Below, piece by piece: positions 58,433-60,900 of a stretch of DNA of 60,900 nt. This DNA is from Desulfocarbo sp964620595 (GTDB lineage Bacteria > Desulfobacterota > Desulfarculia > Desulfarculales > Desulfarculaceae). Under the pieces are notes generated by a model. That model was not told the DNA's origin and made no database searches. It saw only the letters and a program-made list of their open reading frames with translations. Every line of letters begins with the position of its first letter. Within the stretch, counting starts at the first letter, position 1. The stretch spans positions 1-60,900 of the forward strand of contig CAZUHP010000016.1 in the NCBI GenBank assembly GCA_964620595.1, in the 5' to 3' direction. The position numbers and the translations under genes were made by a program.

Positions 58433-60529
58433 TTAGTTCGTGGTTGCAAAGAGACGGTGAAGCCGGTCGATGTTGATGTCAATCCCCAAGAAAATAAAGG
58501 TACCCGGTGCCTCGGTGTCGGAATCCCACCGGTAGCGATCGTTGAAAAGATTGTCCACCTCCAAAAAGACATTGCCATAGTCACCCAGACGGTGGCTCAG
58601 CTTCAAGTCCACCAGAAAACGCTCCTCCAGCTCGTTCTGGGGGCTGTTGGCCGGGTCGGAGTATTGCTTGCCCACCCAACGGCCCACCAGCTCGGCGGTG
58701 AAAAACCGCGGGTGGTCGAACACCAATCCCAGGTTGGCCTTGAGGCGGGGGGTGAACTCCAGATCCTTGCCTTCCAGGGAGCGATCCTTGGCAAACTCGT
58801 CTATCCTGGAGCGGTTGAAGGTGCCGTTGGCAAAAAGGCTGAGCCAGGGGGTAAGCTGGTGGCGGGCCTCCAGCTCCAGCCCGTATATGGTCACCTGCCC
58901 CAGGTTCTCCCGGCGGAAGAGGTCCCGGCGGCCGTCTTCGGTCCGGCCCACCTTGATCGCGTAGAAGAAATCCTCGGCCCGGGTGTAGTAGCCGTTGAGG
59001 CTGACCCGGAAGTCTCGCCCCAGTTTCTGGCTGACGCCCGCCTCCCAGCTCATCGACTTCTCCGGTCCCAGATCCGGGTTGGCCTCGTAAATACGCCCTC
59101 GGAAAATGCCATTGCGGTAGAGGTCGTCCAGGATAGGCGCCCGGAAAGCGGTGCCCAGCGAGGCCCGCAGTTCGGTGCCGGGGGCAGGCCTATAAAGGAC
59201 CGCCAGCTTGGGGCTGAGATGGTCCCAGTTCCGGTCCGCGGGGTTGGCGTCAGGAATGAAACCCGAAGGGTCCCGGAAACGGCCATCATAGCTCTTTATG
59301 TAATCGTAACGGGCGCCCAAGTGGACAATGAACTTGTCTTGCCAATTGAATTCGTTGTTGATCCACAACGAGTAATTGTCCTGTTGGCCCTGGTTGGAAA
59401 CTATGTTGCGGCTGGGCTGGTCATTGCGGATGCGGTCCTGGTCTTTGCCGTCCACGCTGCCGTGCCGGTAGTCCAGACCGGTGGTCAAGCGATACCATTC
59501 GTTCAAGGGCACGGTGGTTCGCAGGCTGGCGCTGAGGTCCTTGCGCAGGACGTCTACCACGTACCAGGTATACTTGCCCCTGCTCAGCCTCTCCCGGTTC
59601 CAAAAGTAGTCTTCCTCCTGGTAGCTGGCCTTGAAAAGCCACTGGCTTTTGCCCAGCTTCCACCCAAAGGAGCCATCCAGTTTCCTGGTGTCCCATTGGC
59701 GGTATACCCCATCGGGCTGCCGTATCTTTTCACCCTCGCCCCGCTTATCGTCAAAATACAAAAAACCCAGCGAGAGACTCATCTGGCGGGGCAGATCCAG
59801 AGTGAGCTTGCCACGGTAGTGATCCTCCTGCATCCAGCGCTCGGTAGTATATTGGGTCCGCTGCTCCGGGGGGGTGGGGTCGTAGCCGTCGCTCTGCACC
59901 CGGTCGTAGGCCAGCCAGTAGCCCATGCGGTCCACCCTGCCGCTCAAGGTGGCGCCGGCCTTCCAGGTCTGAAAGGTGCCATAACCACCCCTGGCCTTGA
60001 AGGAAAAGGGTTTGTCCGCCGGCTTGCGGGTGATGAGGTTAATCACCCCTCCCATGGCGTTGGAGCCGTAAAGGGCCGAAGCCGGTCCCCGCAGGATTTC
60101 AATCCTTTCCAGGTCCTCGGCCTGGAACAGATCCCAGTTCACCGCCCCTGTGTCGGCCGTGTTCAGGGGGTTGCCGTCTACCAATACCAGGGTGCGGCCA
60201 GGCTGGTTACCCATGCCCCGCAAGGAAACCGTGGCGCTATGCTGGACCAGTCCCAGGCCCCGGCGCACGTCTATACCGGCGTACTTACGCAGGATATGGT
60301 CTATTCGCAGGTTGTTGGATTGCTCTATCTGCTGGCGGGTTATTATGGTAACCGAAACCGGCAGTTCGGCCAGGGGCGTCTGGTGGCGGGTGGCGGTGAC
60401 CACCATCTCCGTCTCCAGGGAAGCCGGGGAGGTCTTCTCATGTTCCGGCGGTTTTCCTTGGGCCCAGGCCCCCTGAGCCAGCCACAATGTACATCCGGCC
60501 AGAATCAAAAGTCTTTTCAGAAACAACAT
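58433..60529 (-). CDS. TonB-dependent outer-membrane receptor
   Basis: 698 residues. Signal peptide 1-23 (ends GAWA), a TonB box near ETEMVVTATR, a plug domain (SLRGMGNQPGRTLVLVDGNP, RIEILRGPASALYGSNAMGGVINLIT) and a 22-strand barrel part. Like BtuB/Cir-type receptors in layout, so siderophore, heme or corrinoid uptake with the convergent FecCD system. The last residue is Asn, not the usual aromatic. ATG with GGAAGGAG upstream. Confidence 0.94.
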   Translation of the reverse strand: MLFLKRLLILAGCTLWLAQGAWAQGKPPEHEKTSPASLETEMVVTATRHQTPLAELPVSVTIITRQQIEQSNNLRIDHILRKYAGIDVRRGLGLVQHSATVSLRGMGNQPGRTLVLVDGNPLNTADTGAVNWDLFQAEDLERIEILRGPASALYGSNAMGGVINLITRKPADKPFSFKARGGYGTFQTWKAGATLSGRVDRMGYWLAYDRVQSDGYDPTPPEQRTQYTTERWMQEDHYRGKLTLDLPRQMSLSLGFLYFDDKRGEGEKIRQPDGVYRQWDTRKLDGSFGWKLGKSQWLFKASYQEEDYFWNRERLSRGKYTWYVVDVLRKDLSASLRTTVPLNEWYRLTTGLDYRHGSVDGKDQDRIRNDQPSRNIVSNQGQQDNYSLWINNEFNWQDKFIVHLGARYDYIKSYDGRFRDPSGFIPDANPADRNWDHLSPKLAVLYRPAPGTELRASLGTAFRAPILDDLYRNGIFRGRIYEANPDLGPEKSMSWEAGVSQKLGRDFRVSLNGYYTRAEDFFYAIKVGRTEDGRRDLFRRENLGQVTIYGLELEARHQLTPWLSLFANGTFNRSRIDEFAKDRSLEGKDLEFTPRLKANLGLVFDHPRFFTAELVGRWVGKQYSDPANSPQNELEERFLVDLKLSHRLGDYGNVFLEVDNLFNDRYRWDSDTEAPGTFIFLGIDINIDRLHRLFATTN

Positions 60530-60552
60530 TACAAGTCTCCTTCCCAGAACAC

Positions 60553-60591
60553 AAAAAAGGCCCTTTCTCCTTCAGGAGAAAAAGCCTTTTT
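60553..60591 (-). promoter_or_regulatory. Terminator-like hairpin in the TonB receptor leader
   Basis: On the minus strand AAAAAGGC and TTTCTCC pair with GGAGAAA and GCCTTTTT around TGAA, followed by the U-run. It lies between the promoter and the ribosome binding site, as an attenuator would. Symmetric enough to work on both strands. Confidence 0.6.
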
Positions 60592-60688
60592 CCACAGAGT
60601 CGCTATTTGTGGTCGTTTATAGTACCGGCCCGGCTATCTACCTCCCGGGCGCACCGTCTGTCATGCTTCATGCATCGACATTGGCGGC

Positions 60689-60717
60689 ATTCTAAGATGC
60701 CGGCGCGGGAGGGTCAA
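60689..60717 (-). promoter_or_regulatory. Promoter of the TonB receptor gene
   Basis: Minus strand TTGACC (60712-60717), 17 bp, TAGAAT (60689-60694). Predicts a leader of about 150 nt containing the hairpin at 60553-60591. Confidence 0.7.
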
Positions 60718-60779
60718 TAACTTTAGTCCGTTGCGGCGTAAGCTTGGGCCAATCGCAAAAATATTCTGGTGGTGTCCGC

Positions 60780-60813
60780 AAAAGAAGAAGGGGCCAGCCC
60801 TCAGGCCGGCCCC
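60780..60813 (-). terminator. Terminator after selC
   Basis: Minus strand GGGGCCGGCC, loop TGAG, GGCTGGCCCC (one G-U pair), then TTCTTCTTTT. Confidence 0.8.
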
Positions 60814-60829
60814 GCAAGGTGGTTTCTTT

Positions 60830-60900
60830 TGGCGGAAGTGCATGGGAATCGAACCCACCTACCGCCTTGCTCAGACGGTACACCGGATTTGAAGTCCGGG
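60830..60900 (-). tRNA. selC: tRNA-Sec(TCA), 3' part, runs off the window
   Basis: On the minus strand the anticodon stem-loop CCGGA-CTTCAAA-TCCGG gives anticodon TCA, which reads UGA. A long variable arm (TACCG...CGGTA), T-loop GGTTCGATTCC and encoded CCA follow. The 5' acceptor and D-arm lie beyond position 60900. With selB, this shows selenocysteine insertion. Confidence 0.93.

Noticed and set aside
60592..60682. Cobalamin riboswitch in the TonB receptor leader
   Set aside because: No B12-box-like sequence and too short for the class.

Overview
The window looks like a chromosomal piece of a GC-rich (roughly 70% by eye), anaerobic, Gram-negative member of the Desulfobacterota (former Deltaproteobacteria), probably a sulfate reducer close to Desulfarculia. 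No rRNA or taxonomic marker is present, so this rests on content: a Rex repressor beside a split-off F0 operon, hemL next to a siroheme-decarboxylase (Ahb-type) gene, selB plus selC, a fused acyl-CoA mutase of the IcmF type, two C_GCAxxG_C_C redox proteins, and a TonB receptor implying an outer membrane.

Layout: 0-6.4 kb holds an AtpQ/AtpZ-like gene, dodecin, prmA and a leucine operon (leuC - PfkB kinase - unknown - leuD - leuB) closed by a terminator. 6.5-11 kb (minus) holds a cation/proton antiporter and a chemoreceptor with three tandem zinc-binding CZB modules. 11.4-13.5 kb (plus) holds a ZIP transporter and an LVIVD-repeat lipoprotein interrupted by an assembly gap. 13.6-20.1 kb (minus) holds a MauE/rhodanese/C_GCAxxG group, a PEP-synthase-like protein with an unrecognised C-terminus plus a CBS partner, and a DASS anion transporter. 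20.6-25.5 kb (minus) holds rex, atpE, atpB, atpI, an AtpQ-like gene, hemL and the Ahb gene. 25.7-31.3 kb holds a PurN-like formyltransferase, a YSC84 protein, tadA running into tRNA-Ser(CGA), a Cache chemoreceptor and an asparaginase. 31.8-40 kb (mostly plus) holds a NamZ-like hydrolase, a glycosyltransferase, TerC, a trypsin-like protease, and pgeF-pyrK-transglutaminase-pyrD joined by 4-nt overlaps. 40-49.4 kb (minus) holds an EF-hand protein, a cNMP/CBS/DUF294 protein, the tetR - C_GCAxxG - icmF operon and selB. 49.5-54.4 kb holds ruvX-mltG, an HD hydrolase/FmdE pair, and a sugar acetyltransferase/epimerase pair. 54.5-60.5 kb is a metal or cofactor uptake locus (FecCD permease, ATPase, binding protein, methyltransferase, divergent TonB receptor). 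The window ends in a partial tRNA-Sec.

The most unusual signal is not a gene. Arrays of a G-rich unit close to GGGGGGCGAC (C-rich on the other strand) recur about ten times, in convergent, divergent and tandem intergenic spaces and inside two reading frames, where the period is a multiple of three and the product is a Pro/Ser tail or a Gly-rich loop. Other points: leader hairpins with U-runs before both halves of the uptake locus, a Rex operator at rex with weaker sites at the F0 and DASS promoters, a complete Na+-type ligand set in the c subunit, and several promoters placed so that transcription would start at the start codon of genes without a Shine-Dalgarno.
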